Part shown: positions 30,301-37,504 of the stretch, piece after piece
Layout of the letters: each line of letters begins with the position of its first letter
How positions within the stretch are numbered: position 1 is the first letter of the stretch
Source of the DNA: Chelatococcus asaccharovorans
GTDB lineage: Bacteria > Pseudomonadota > Alphaproteobacteria > Rhizobiales > Beijerinckiaceae
Assembly: GCF_003201475.1 (NCBI RefSeq)
Contig: NZ_QJJK01000009.1
Coordinates: forward strand, 248,001-312,000
Direction: 5' to 3'
Length of the DNA: 64,000 bases
Made by a program: the position numbers and the translations under genes
The notes under the pieces: generated by a model
Databases searched by the model: none
What the model saw: the letters and a program-made list of their open reading frames with translations, nothing else
Told to the model about the DNA's origin: nothing

Positions 30301-31153
30301 GCTCATGGCGCAGGAACCCATTCGGGCCGAGGCGGCCCTGGTTCGCGACGCCATCGCAACCGAGCTCGACAGGTCGCACTGGGTTCTTCCCGAGGTGGTG
30401 CTGCCCTTGTCCGTCTCGGGCGGGACACTGCGTTTCGGGCCGGTCGCGGTCGAGGATCGCGATACGCAGTTGCGGCTCGCAGGCACGGTCGACCTCGGAG
30501 CTCTCACCCTCGACGCGCGCGGCCTGATGGTTTCGCGGCAGTTGCCGCAAGGCTGGAGCGGGGCGGCTCCCGAGATTGCTGTGTCATGGCGTGGTCCGCT
30601 CACGCATCCCGCGCGCAGCGTCGAGGCGGCAGCGCTCGCCAATGGCCTTGCGGTCATTGCACTGGCGCGCGAACTCGACCGTATCGACAAGCTGGAGGCG
30701 GATGCCAAGGAGCGTGCCGAGCGGATCCGTCAGCTGCGCCTGGAGCGCGAGCGACTGGCGGCGGAGAAGCGGGCCGCCGAACAACGCGATAGCCAGGACC
30801 CCAAAAGGCAGGAACCGGCGACCACGGGTGGCACCAACAGCCTGCCGTCGCAGGAGCCGCCGCCTCCGGCCGACAGCAGTCCGGCGGCGCCAATCGTCTC
30901 ACCTCGCTCGGAGATCCCGGCGATCGTGCCCGCGTTCGCGGGCGATGAGAGTACGGCGATCGGTGCGGGGGAAAGGGAACCGCAGGACAGGCCATCGCTG
31001 AGCAGCCATGGTGTACGCCCCGCTCAATCCGTGCGCGTCCCGACCCAGCCGGCGACGAGCGCACATGCGCCATTGAGCGTGCAATCCTTGCCGCTGCCGC
31101 GGGCCAGTGCTCCGCTCGACCTCCGCCCGCCGAGCTCCGTTCCCTTGCGGTAG
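27323..31153 (+). CDS. Large AsmA-family protein
   Basis: A 1276-residue envelope protein of the AsmA/TamB-like superfamily, whose members bridge inner and outer membrane and are linked to lipid transport. One N-terminal membrane anchor (ILTIIAGLVVVVLCAALAVP, residues 4-23) is followed directly by the AsmA signature (RALGLPVMTQGDINLRLLPT, PRVVLGRVTIG). A long beta-rich periplasmic region with many repeated FSGRVQ/LAGRIG-type strands follows. A C-terminal AsmA_2-like part (ARGLMVSRQLPQGWSGAAP) leads to a short charged coiled coil (KLEADAKERAERIRQLRLER) and a Pro-rich disordered tail. It starts with GTG. The TAG stop belongs to a palindromic repeat. Confidence 0.9.
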   Translation: MRDILTIIAGLVVVVLCAALAVPYFVDWEARRGDVELALSRALGLPVMTQGDINLRLLPTPRVVLGRVTIGTPSAGRPGITANTLSVELETAALLSGAIRVVEARFVRPVVTAVVEDDGRVLLPELSNSLSMPITAFGIEKLEVDDGRLHIIEAEGGVRDIGPINAEIQAAALAGPWRITGRVGDIPLRLSTGTVDADGRLRVKGGIGDLTAPHLDIDGDVTLASAAPGPSRALAPAFTGKLGVVIPLPQAEAARAEPAHQGAEAPPALAMTATVTTSGRRLRAEMVEVTNANGGSSLALTGTGELDLGRNGPALSMALTSRRLEVAQGNGFAGHFGAVGETLVTTLPSLKASIGIQAASFAFAGEEFGPLDLVIARQGGKATIERLTLAGAGDARLEAAGDIAFGTATAFSGRVQFSTKEPARLALSLGRIGLSRPLTEAIAALPAARGTADLSLSPAVFAARNIRFTSGDATLSGLFRYTPPTGAERARFDAQLAGKGLDLASLPLLDTGAGGLTGADLGLAIDLEAPRFGTIASPGGRLKARITRDAEALTIASAEMTNVDGANMSLAGRIGRAGGQIDGRLTAPRPAVVAALAARFLPPSVAGPLQRLAPLAAPLTLSLKAERRDAGAPVSATIEGEAGGTAFRTALNLPAQEVQKAAKADDARVAVELVAPDGVNLLRQLGADVVPLPGIGEGRLVLDAKGPTLADLAGTAELKVAGAALSVAGRLGAPERPGGAAVLAQGKVKFATEDLAPLAQVLARSFPGLQSGMAANLEADGRLTAEGVALTGLKGDVAGSPVAGRLAINEDGRIDGALTVPRVAFADLAALALGPVAPPAKGQIWSSQRFVQAAPPVIGKVELGFGQLDVVDGMALTEGKLVLDLAPNGVTVSDVTGRFGGGSVLATLRLQRQGSLATLTANVGLKDVAAAALFGSARGEQPSGRLSGHMEAGSSGESVATLVANMAGGGELRSVGATIPALDPAAIARGLGKLMAQEPIRAEAALVRDAIATELDRSHWVLPEVVLPLSVSGGTLRFGPVAVEDRDTQLRLAGTVDLGALTLDARGLMVSRQLPQGWSGAAPEIAVSWRGPLTHPARSVEAAALANGLAVIALARELDRIDKLEADAKERAERIRQLRLERERLAAEKRAAEQRDSQDPKRQEPATTGGTNSLPSQEPPPPADSSPAAPIVSPRSEIPAIVPAFAGDESTAIGAGEREPQDRPSLSSHGVRPAQSVRVPTQPATSAHAPLSVQSLPLPRASAPLDLRPPSSVPLR

Positions 31154-31253
31154 AGCAAATCCGCTTGGATGGAATCGTCTGATGCCATCTAAGCCGGTGA
31201 ATTTGCTCGTCTATTTCTATGCGGAGCCGATCTGCGAAAGACGGATTTGCTCT
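31151..31253. repeat. TAGAGCAAATCCG palindromic element overlapping the AsmA-like stop
   Basis: A ~103-base element bounded by TAGAGCAAATCCG and CGGATTTGCTCT. An internal GAATTTGCTC arm divides it into two lobes. It has the same TAGAGCA end and two-lobed layout as the element at 22256-22360 but a different core. Its first three bases are the stop codon of the AsmA-like gene. Confidence 0.8.
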
Positions 31254-31265
31254 CGCCGGGGGCTT

Positions 31266-31520
31266 TCAGTTCACGGCACGCTTGCGATAGTGCTCAAGGA
31301 TCGTGACCCGGATCGCCGAGGACAGATTATTCCCGGCGCGGCTCGCATCGATCGCTGCGATGAATTCCGCAATGGGCCGCCCTTGCTCTGCGGCGATTTC
31401 CTTCAGCGCTTCCCAAAAAGGTTCTTCAAGCGAGACACTCGTGCGATGGCCGGCGATAACGACCGATCGCTTGGCGACCAGGTTACGCCCCGCGGCCGCC
31501 TTCTGGTCGGTGGCCATCAT
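31266..31520 (-). CDS. Ribbon-helix-helix domain protein (RHH_4 type)
   Basis: An 84-residue protein with the RHH_4 pattern: KRSVVIAGHRTSVSLEEPFW as the beta-strand and first helix, then ALKEIAAEQGRPIAEFIAAI as the second helix, and SSAIRVTILEHYRK at the end. RHH proteins are usually small DNA-binding regulators acting as dimers. Its start overlaps the end of the DUF4169 gene by four bases, so the two are coupled. The target is unknown; conservation of the fumC / DUF4169 / RHH neighbourhood in Rhizobiales suggests a linked role. Confidence 0.85.
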   Translation of the reverse strand: MMATDQKAAAGRNLVAKRSVVIAGHRTSVSLEEPFWEALKEIAAEQGRPIAEFIAAIDASRAGNNLSSAIRVTILEHYRKRAVN

Positions 31521-31735
31521 GATGCGGGTTCGCCGTCGGCGCTCCCTTCAACGCCTGGGGACTGTCCCAGGCGATGGGCTTCAAGCCGGCGCTTGTCGCG
31601 CTCGTTCTGAACGTCACGCGCCCGGCGGAGAGCCGAGGGCTCTCCAAACCGAGCGCGGTTATGGTCCGCCTGCGTCTCGCGCTCAGCACGAAGCTTCGCT
31701 TTACGCATCTGCCTCAGATTGACGATTTCAGCCAT
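31517..31735 (-). CDS. DUF4169 family protein
   Basis: A 72-residue, very basic protein. The N-terminus MAEIVNLRQMRKAKLRAERE, followed by ADHNRARFGE and DKRRLEAHRLG, matches the DUF4169 pattern as I know it (MAEIxNLRxxRKxxxRxxxE, NRxxFG, LDxHR). It should be one long helix with a disordered acidic tail. No function is established for the family. It lies 118 bases downstream of fumC and overlaps the RHH gene. Confidence 0.85.
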   Translation of the reverse strand: MAEIVNLRQMRKAKLRAERETQADHNRARFGEPSALRRARDVQNERDKRRLEAHRLGQSPGVEGSADGEPAS

Positions 31736-31853
31736 ATTCGCCCCGTCCTGCGGTGGCCGGAACTGGATAGCCGGCTCAAGCTCTTGTTAGGCGGGCATCA
31801 TATCGCAAGTTGCGGCTTTCTGGAGGCAGCCCTGGAAGTCGTAAGCTCCTATG

Positions 31854-33245
31854 CTAATGGGGGCTCAGCATATCCTCCGGCCGGACGATGGCATCGAATT
31901 CCTCTGCCGTCACCGCACCCGATTTCAAGGCCTCTTCGCGCAGCGTGGTGCCATTGTGATGGGCCGCCTTGGCGATGGAGGCCGCCTTGTCGTAGCCGAC
32001 CTTGGGTGCGAGCGCCGTCACCAGCATGAGCGAACGCTGCATGAGCTCGTTGATGCGGCTGGTATTCGCCTCGATGCCGACCACGCAGTTGTCGGCGAAG
32101 CTCACGGCTGCGTCCCCGAGCAGCCGGACCGACTGCAGGAAGGCATAGCCGATCACAGGCTTGAACACGTTGAGTTCGAGATGGCCCTGGGAGCCCGCGA
32201 CGGAGATCGTCGTTTCGTTGCCCAGCACCTGGGCCGCGACCATTGTGATGGCCTCGCACTGGGTGGGGTTCACCTTGCCGGGCATGATCGAGGAACCGGG
32301 CTCGTTCTCCGGCAGCGACAGCTCGCCGAGCCCCGAGCGCGGGCCGGAGCCGAGCAGGCGGATATCATTGGCGATCTTGTTGAGACCGGTGGCAACGCTG
32401 ACAAGCGCGCCATGGGCGAAGACCATCGCGTCATGGGTCGCGAGAGCCTCGAACTTGTTCGGTGCGGAGGTGAAGGGCAGGCCGGTCAGCTCGGCGACCT
32501 TGGCGGCGAAGGCCTCGGCGAATTGCGGATGGGCGTTGAGGCCCGTGCCGACGGCCGTTCCACCCTGCGCCAGGCGGTAGAGATCCTCGAGCGTCTTGTT
32601 GATGCGGGCCATGCCGAGTTCCATCTGCATGGCATAGCCGGAGAATTCCTGACCGAGCGTGACGGGCGTCGCATCCTGCAAATGGGTGCGGCCGATTTTC
32701 ACGACATCCTTGAAGGCTTCGGCCTTGTCGCTCAGCGCCTTGTGGAGGTGGGCGAGCGACGGCAGGAGGTGGGCGGTGATCGAACGGGCCGCAGCGATGT
32801 GCATCGCGGTCGGGAAGGAGTCGTTCGATGACTGGCCGCGGTTCACGTGGTCATTGGGGTGGACCGGCTTCTTCGAGCCGAGTTCACCGCCGAGGATCTC
32901 GCTGGCGCGGTTGCCGATGACCTCGTTGGCATTCATGTTCGACTGGGTGCCGGAGCCCGTCTGCCAGACGACAAGGGGGAAATGGTCGTCGAACTTGCCG
33001 TCCATGACCTCCGTGGCGGCGGTCGCGATCGCGTCGGCAAGCGTCGGATCAAGCGTGCCGAGGTCCTTGTTGACGAGCGCGGCGGCGCGCTTCACCAGCG
33101 CCAGCGCGTGAACGAGAGGAAGGGGCAGGCGCTCGCCACCAATGCGGAAATTCTGCAGAGAGCGCTGCGTCTGCGCGCCCCAATAGCGGTCCGCGTCGAC
33201 ATCGATGGGGCCAAAGGAATCAGTTTCGCTGCGGATCTTGGGCAT
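31854..33245 (-). CDS. fumC: Class II fumarate hydratase
   Basis: Iron-independent TCA-cycle enzyme that hydrates fumarate to L-malate. The 463-residue product has the N-terminal [24 protein letters not shown] (only its first part quoted as family hallmark: [12 protein letters not shown]). It also has [31 protein letters not shown] and the fumarase/aspartase signature [13 protein letters not shown], which holds the catalytic Ser loop (near residue 320). AGGAG is six bases upstream of the ATG used; a TTG one codon earlier is ignored. Length is normal. The gene runs leftward with DUF4169 and the RHH protein behind it. Confidence 0.96.
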   Translation of the reverse strand: MPKIRSETDSFGPIDVDADRYWGAQTQRSLQNFRIGGERLPLPLVHALALVKRAAALVNKDLGTLDPTLADAIATAATEVMDGKFDDHFPLVVWQTGSGTQSNMNANEVIGNRASEILGGELGSKKPVHPNDHVNRGQSSNDSFPTAMHIAAARSITAHLLPSLAHLHKALSDKAEAFKDVVKIGRTHLQDATPVTLGQEFSGYAMQMELGMARINKTLEDLYRLAQGGTAVGTGLNAHPQFAEAFAAKVAELTGLPFTSAPNKFEALATHDAMVFAHGALVSVATGLNKIANDIRLLGSGPRSGLGELSLPENEPGSSIMPGKVNPTQCEAITMVAAQVLGNETTISVAGSQGHLELNVFKPVIGYAFLQSVRLLGDAAVSFADNCVVGIEANTSRINELMQRSLMLVTALAPKVGYDKAASIAKAAHHNGTTLREEALKSGAVTAEEFDAIVRPEDMLSPH

Positions 33246-33310
33246 CAAGCGCTCCTGTCACGGTTTGGGCAGGCCATATAAGCCTTGAGGCCCGGAGTCG
33301 AGAGGCACCC

Positions 33311-33350
33311 GCAGGAGAAATGTCATTGCAGCAGGAGAAATGTCATCGCA
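33311..33350. repeat. 20-bp tandem duplication upstream of fumC
   Basis: Two adjacent copies of GCAGGAGAAATGTCATTGCA that differ at one base (T to C). Each copy contains AGGAG-AA-ATG, a decoy translation-start look-alike on the plus strand, but no gene follows. It lies in the ~240-base gap between fumC and sspB. Confidence 0.85.
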
Positions 33351-33487
33351 GGGTCTTTTTTGATCCGTCGCCGGCGCGAAGACGAACGTCCCCTGCACCC
33401 ACGCAAGGGCCAGCCCCGGAACGCGCTGCGCCGCAGGTGAACGCAGCCAGGTCCCGAAACTCAGTCCTGGCGCGGATCCTCTGGCGG

Positions 33488-34096
33488 TCAGGTCTTTTTG
33501 CGAAATGCGTCGAGGCTGACCACCTCGGCCCCCGCTTCCGCGCCGGCTTCCGCCGGTTCAGAGGCAGGTGATGATTTCACGGCGGGCTTTGCCTTCGAGG
33601 GGGTCGCGCCAGCATCATCAACGCCCGCGCGCGGATCAGGGCGCTTGGCCGGAGCAATGCCCGGCGTCCCCGACTTGTCGGTCTCCGCTCGCGGCCCGGA
33701 AACAGGGCCTGCACCCTTGGCGTCGTCGGCCTCCGCTTCGCTGTCCGTCTCGAATTTCAGTCCGAAATCGACGGAGGGGTCGAAGAAGCCGGTGACGGCC
33801 TCGAAGGGCACGAGGAGGCGCTCGGAGACGCCGGAGAATGAAAGCGACACTTCGAAGGCGTAGTCCGTGACCGCGAGATCCCAGAACTGATGCTGGAGCA
33901 CAATGGTCATATCGTCCGGATAGCGCTCGCGCATGCGCGCCGACAGCCTGACGCCGGGAAAGCGTGTGCGGAATGAGATGAAGAAATGATGGTCGCCAGG
34001 CAAGCCATCACGCGCGACTTCGGAAAGAATCTTGCGCACGGCGCCGCGCAAGGCTTCCTGGACGTGGAGATCGTAGCGAATTTGATCCTGGGCCAT
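33488..34096 (-). CDS. sspB: SspB family ClpXP adaptor
   Basis: Adaptor that binds the ssrA tag on stalled-translation products and delivers them to the ClpXP protease. The 202-residue product has the SspB fold in its first ~125 residues (QIRYDLHVQEALRGAVRKIL, HHFFISFRTRFPGVRLSARM and TIVLQHQFWDLAVTDYAFEV). A long Ala/Pro/Glu-rich disordered linker follows, then a short conserved C-terminal peptide (VVSLDAFRKK). In SspB such a tail peptide docks on the ClpX zinc-binding domain. It sits directly downstream of the tmRNA gene on the same strand, so tag donor and tag reader are neighbours. Confidence 0.92.
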   Translation of the reverse strand: MAQDQIRYDLHVQEALRGAVRKILSEVARDGLPGDHHFFISFRTRFPGVRLSARMRERYPDDMTIVLQHQFWDLAVTDYAFEVSLSFSGVSERLLVPFEAVTGFFDPSVDFGLKFETDSEAEADDAKGAGPVSGPRAETDKSGTPGIAPAKRPDPRAGVDDAGATPSKAKPAVKSSPASEPAEAGAEAGAEVVSLDAFRKKT

Positions 34097-34141
34097 CAGC
34101 TCGGAACGCTTGGGACAAACAACGGACAGGCGGAAAGAAGT

Positions 34142-34167
34142 GGAGGCTTCTGTTGCCAGGTGCCTCC
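34142..34167 (-). terminator. Possible terminator hairpin after the tmRNA gene
   Basis: On the minus strand GGAGGC and GCCTCC form a 6-bp stem around a 14-base loop, followed by ACTTCTTTCC. A second short stem (CCCCG/CGGGG around TCGGG) lies just upstream at about 34173-34188. Either could mark the 3' end of the precursor; neither has a clean U-tract. Confidence 0.35.
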
Positions 34168-34169
34168 GA

Positions 34170-34476
34170 ACCCCGCCCGACGGGGCTAACCGCCGGGACT
34201 TTGAATCGGATACCTAAACTGCGTTACGCAGCCTGGGCAACCGGAGCATAGTTGTCGTTGGCAACTATATGTTCGGCCCGATAACGGCGGAACCATGCCG
34301 AGCAAAAGTCCACCCTTTACACCCTCGTCGATCCTATTTCGCCCCCGCCGAAGGGCAGCCGCCGCGCATGCACGCTGTCGCCGCTGCCCTTTGGTGGAGG
34401 CGCCGGGTACCGCCCCCGGGTCCGAAAGGCTTATTGCGATGGCCGTTTATCGCCATAGCCGTCTTGCGACGGCACC
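34170..34476 (-). ncRNA. ssrA: Circularly permuted two-piece tmRNA
   Basis: Rescues stalled ribosomes and adds a degradation tag. On the minus strand the acceptor piece comes first and ends CGCCTCCACCA (CCA at 34392-34394). After a ~45-base intervening segment that folds on itself (AAGGGCAGC / GCTGCCCTT), the coding piece begins GGGGGCGAAATAGGATCGACG at 34346. The two form a 7-bp acceptor stem, GGGGGCG with CGCCTCC, that includes a G3-U70 wobble, the alanine identity element. The tag frame at 34227-34262 reads ANDNYAPVAQAA followed by TAA. The T-stem CCGGG/CCCGG is perfect but its loop GGCGGTA is atypical. The outer ends are estimated: the 5' end from the promoter, the 3' end from hairpins. 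Confidence 0.93.
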
Positions 34477-34481
34477 AATAA

Positions 34482-34511
34482 TATAGGGGGCTTGATGGCC
34501 GCTGGGAAGAT
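34482..34511 (-). promoter_or_regulatory. Likely sigma-70 promoter of the tmRNA gene
   Basis: On the minus strand TTCCCA (four of six matches to TTGACA) is followed 17 bases later by TATATT (five of six matches to TATAAT). Transcription would begin a few bases before the acceptor piece (GTGCCGTCGCAAGACGGC). Position and spacing fit a strong housekeeping RNA promoter, but no experiment supports it. Confidence 0.55.
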
Positions 34512-34903
34512 CGTCCGAGCGCGTGATGCACAATCAGGGATACGCTCCCCGTATTTTTTTGGCGCGGGCGGGCTCCCGTCCGGCTTCATCTCCATGGAAT
34601 GAAGGGCCGGCGCTCGTCCCAACAGAACCGAGTGCCGAGCGCTGCAACGCGACATGTTTCGCGCCTTCTTCCCACGCGCGGCGGATATGGGCTTTCTCAT
34701 CAAGCGAGGGGAAGCCAGCGGCCGCTGACACCCAGGATATGGCGGTGATGTATCAGGATTGGCGCCAGATGCGCCGTAACATTCGAAAATCCCTAGTGTT
34801 TTTCGCATATAGGCTCGCTGCCCCCGCATCGTGAAACCAAATGCATTCCCGAAGTATTGTCATTCCGATCAGCATTTTCTGATCGCCTTTGTGAGGTAAT
34901 GAC
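34512..34903. other. Gene-free stretch between tmRNA and the secreted Val-rich protein
   Basis: About 390 bases without a gene I can defend. A leftward 65-codon frame starting with GTG (34534-34731) is open but lacks a ribosome-binding site and a recognisable family. The last ~100 bases are A+T-richer and should contain the promoter of the following gene. Confidence 0.5.
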
Positions 34904-35377
34904 ATGTTGAAACGTTCATTGCTCGTTGCTGCGGCCGCAATTGCTGGCGGCATCGTATTCTCCGCACCGGCCTCGGCTCAGGTTCTCCTGGCTGGCAACT
35001 ATCTCGCGGGTACGGGCTATCTCGCGGGTACGAGCTATATCGCGGGCGGCCCCGTCTATTTCGGCGGTCCGGTTGCCGGTCCCTTCGTGCCCGGCTACGC
35101 GCTGGCTTCTGGTGAGTTCGGCGAGCGCGTCTATGTGCGTGCGGCTCCGCTCGTCACGCATGTCGTGGCTGCGCCCGTCACGCAATTCGTGGCTGCTCCT
35201 CAAGTGCGTACACGCGTCATCACCACACGTGTCGTCTCGACCCCTGTGGTGACAACGCGGGTTGTGCGCCGTCATTACGTCGTGGCCACGCAGCGCCAGG
35301 TGATCCGTCGTGTGATCCACCGGGCCGCCTACACGACAGTGTCCCCTTGGACGAATGCGGTTTACTACAGCTACTAA
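34904..35377 (+). CDS. Secreted Val/Arg-rich repetitive protein
   Basis: A 157-residue protein with a clear Sec signal peptide ([20 protein letters not shown], cleavage likely after ASA). The mature part opens with Gly/Tyr-rich near-repeats ([19 protein letters not shown]) and then a beta-like region with repeated VV/TT/R patterns ([20 protein letters not shown]), ending in YYSY. The ribosome-binding site GTGAGGT is five to six bases upstream. Such V/T/R and Y/G-rich short exported proteins are common in alphaproteobacteria but have no assigned function. Possibly outer-surface or periplasmic. A plus-strand A+T-rich promoter region precedes it. Confidence 0.75.
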   Translation: MLKRSLLVAAAAIAGGIVFSAPASAQVLLAGNYLAGTGYLAGTSYIAGGPVYFGGPVAGPFVPGYALASGEFGERVYVRAAPLVTHVVAAPVTQFVAAPQVRTRVITTRVVSTPVVTTRVVRRHYVVATQRQVIRRVIHRAAYTTVSPWTNAVYYSY

Positions 35378-35744
35378 CGCTTTGAATGATTGCGAATTTG
35401 TATGGGCACGTGCTCACAGTACCGTTGACTTGCACAATGCGGCTTTTCGGATCGCGCGCATATCTGGATCCAAAGGTCCGAAGGCATCTGGTAGGGTGAC
35501 GATTCGACCGGAACAGGGCATTGTGCCGGGATCTGTGGTGGGGCGGCCGCCGGCTAGCGGGGCTGCCCCCCACATCGTTGTTGATGATGGCGAATCGGCA
35601 GACAATCGAACTCTGCGGGAGCCATGCCGTCTGCTATGGATAGGCTTGAAGCTTCGGCGCGCCGGAACCATCTTGAGCGGGCCCGGCGGCTATCGCGTCT
35701 TCGGCCCGTCCGGCGGCGCCTCCGGCTTATGCGGCAGGTGGACC
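35378..35744. other. Gene-free stretch before thyA
   Basis: About 370 bases. An open frame runs in phase with thyA for 130 codons, but its sequence is unlike thymidylate synthase and codon use is poor; I regard it as untranslated upstream DNA. No strong repeat or terminator was noticed. Confidence 0.5.
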
Positions 35745-36539
35745 ATGCAGGCCTATCACGACCTTTTGCGGCGCATTCTCGACGAAGGGCATTCGAAGTC
35801 CGACCGCACCGGTACGGGCACCCTTTCGTTATTTGGCTATCAGATGCGGTTTGATTTGACGCAAGGGTTCCCCCTCGTCACGACCAAGCGCGTGCATCTG
35901 AAATCGGTGGTGCACGAGCTTATCTGGTTCCTCAAGGGCGACACCAATATTCGCTATCTCAAGGACCACGGCGTCAGCATCTGGGACGAATGGGCCGACG
36001 CGAATGGCGATCTCGGCCCCGTCTATGGCCGCCAGTGGCGCTCCTGGGCCGCGCCGGACGGCAAGACGGTCGATCAGATCGCCTGGGTCGTCAACGAGAT
36101 CAAGCGTAACCCCGATTCGCGGCGCCTCGTCGTCAGTGCCTGGAATCCGGCCGATCTCGACAAGATGGCGCTCGCCCCCTGTCATTGCCTGTTCCAGTTC
36201 TACGTTGCCGACGGCCGTCTCTCGTGCCAGCTCTACCAGCGGTCCGCCGATGTGTTTCTGGGCGTGCCGTTCAATATCGCGAGCTATGCCCTGCTGACCC
36301 ATCTCGTCGCGCATGAATGCGGGCTCGGCGTCGGCGATTTCGTGCACAGCTTCGGCGACGTGCATCTCTATATCAACCATATCGAACAGGCACGCCTGCA
36401 GCTGTCGCGCGATATCAGGCCCTTGCCGCATCTCAGGCTCAATCCGGCCGTCCGGTCTTTGTTCGACATCGGCTTCGACGACATCGCGTTCGAAGGCTAC
36501 GCGCCCCATCCGGCCATCAAGGCGCCCGTTGCCGTTTGA
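35745..36539 (+). CDS. thyA: Thymidylate synthase
   Basis: Makes dTMP from dUMP with methylene-tetrahydrofolate as methyl donor and reductant. The 264-residue product is exactly the length of the E. coli enzyme and matches it block by block: [50 protein letters not shown] and the active-site [14 protein letters not shown] with the nucleophilic Cys near 146. It also has [19 protein letters not shown] and the C-terminal [16 protein letters not shown] precedes the ATG. An upstream in-frame extension from 35355 is not supported. Followed by folA, the enzyme that recycles the dihydrofolate it produces. Confidence 0.97.
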   Translation: MQAYHDLLRRILDEGHSKSDRTGTGTLSLFGYQMRFDLTQGFPLVTTKRVHLKSVVHELIWFLKGDTNIRYLKDHGVSIWDEWADANGDLGPVYGRQWRSWAAPDGKTVDQIAWVVNEIKRNPDSRRLVVSAWNPADLDKMALAPCHCLFQFYVADGRLSCQLYQRSADVFLGVPFNIASYALLTHLVAHECGLGVGDFVHSFGDVHLYINHIEQARLQLSRDIRPLPHLRLNPAVRSLFDIGFDDIAFEGYAPHPAIKAPVAV

Positions 36540-36674
36540 ACGCCGCTTCCGGGTTGCGCCAACGGCGGCCAAGCTGCACCGGCCATGGCTGGCCGATGGT
36601 CGGTGGCTGGCGTTGAACCCTGTTAACGAGAATGCGATGATGCCGTTTCCCGCCTTCAGGCGCCATCATTCCGT

Positions 36675-37193
36675 ATGCCGATGACCAGGCCTCTCGCTTT
36701 GATCGCGGCGGTTGCCGACAATGGCGTCATCGGCGACGGCAATCGCCTGCTGTGGCATCTGCGCACCGATCTCCAGCGTTTTCGGGGCCTGACCCAGGGG
36801 CGACCGCTTCTCATGGGGCGGAAGACTTACGATTCCATCGGCCGGCCCTTGCCAGGACGCGCCATCGTCGTGTTGACGCGGGACGTTGCCTTCGCGCCGG
36901 AGGGTGTCGCGGTGGCGCACGATCTGGCGGACGCGCTGCGGCGCGCGGAGGCGGCGGCGGAGCGCCTCGGCGCCGACACGGTGATGGTGGCCGGAGGCGG
37001 AGAGATCTACGCATTGACCTTGCACCTCGCCGCCCGCCTTCACCTCACGCGCGTGCATGCTGCGCCGGACGGCGACACGGTCTTTCCCACCTTCGATCCC
37101 TGCGATTTCAGGGAGACTCTGCGCGAGGAGCATCTGGCCGGGCCGCATGACGATCACGCCTTCACTTTCATCGACTATGTCAGGCGCGGGTGA
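36675..37193 (+). CDS. folA: Dihydrofolate reductase
   Basis: NADPH-dependent enzyme that reduces dihydrofolate, the by-product of ThyA, to tetrahydrofolate. The 172-residue product has ALIAAVADNGVIGDGNRLLWHL (substrate and Met20-type loop), the nucleotide-binding MGRKTYDSIGRPLPGR, VMVAGGGEIYALTL and the C-terminal HAFTFIDYVRR. The catalytic acidic residue is the Asp of the family's RTDLQRFR segment. A second ATG two codons in is an equally good start. It lies 135 bases after thyA, so the pair probably forms one unit, as is usual. Confidence 0.95.
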   Translation: MPMTRPLALIAAVADNGVIGDGNRLLWHLRTDLQRFRGLTQGRPLLMGRKTYDSIGRPLPGRAIVVLTRDVAFAPEGVAVAHDLADALRRAEAAAERLGADTVMVAGGGEIYALTLHLAARLHLTRVHAAPDGDTVFPTFDPCDFRETLREEHLAGPHDDHAFTFIDYVRRG

Positions 37194-37504
37194 GGGATCG
37201 CCTCTCCACGTTCGGACAATGTTTGGATTTTCTTGGCTTTCCGCCATCCCTGATACGCTCGTGAGTTGACGAAGCGCGGTTTTAACCCCACTTGCGCTTG
37301 ACATGGGCCCCCCAGGCAACCCATCAACCTTGAGCAAACTCTTCGCGGGCGCGCCATGCGGAGGTGCTGATGACCTGTCGCAGGGGGGCGGCCCCGGCGT
37401 CTGAACGGGGCGGAATTTGATGGTTTGGGATCAGGCTCGGGCCGGCTTTCGCGCCGGAATGGACCGGAACACCAGAACACGGCGGTAGTGAGGAACGGCT
37501 AAGC
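37194..37504. other. Gap before hflK with a heat-shock-like promoter
   Basis: A 311-base gap. At 37297-37326 the plus strand has CTTGACA followed 17 bases later by CCATCA. The pattern fits the CTTGA(A/C)-N17-CCAT form of alphaproteobacterial RpoH (sigma-32) promoters better than sigma-70, because the -10 is C-rich. hflK-hflC and the downstream protease are plausible heat-shock genes. No gene supported. Confidence 0.45.

Noticed and set aside
27710-30550. A 946-codon open frame on the minus strand, antisense to the AsmA-like gene
   Set aside because: GC-rich codon bias commonly leaves antisense frames open; the protein has no domain, low-complexity basic composition and no start signal. The sense frame has clear AsmA features.
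34534-34731. A 65-codon leftward frame starting with GTG upstream of the tmRNA gene
   Set aside because: No ribosome-binding site, no recognisable family; its start context is poor.
35355-35744. N-terminal extension of thyA by 130 codons
   Set aside because: The protein from 35745 is exactly the usual length of the enzyme with a good start; the upstream part is unlike the family.
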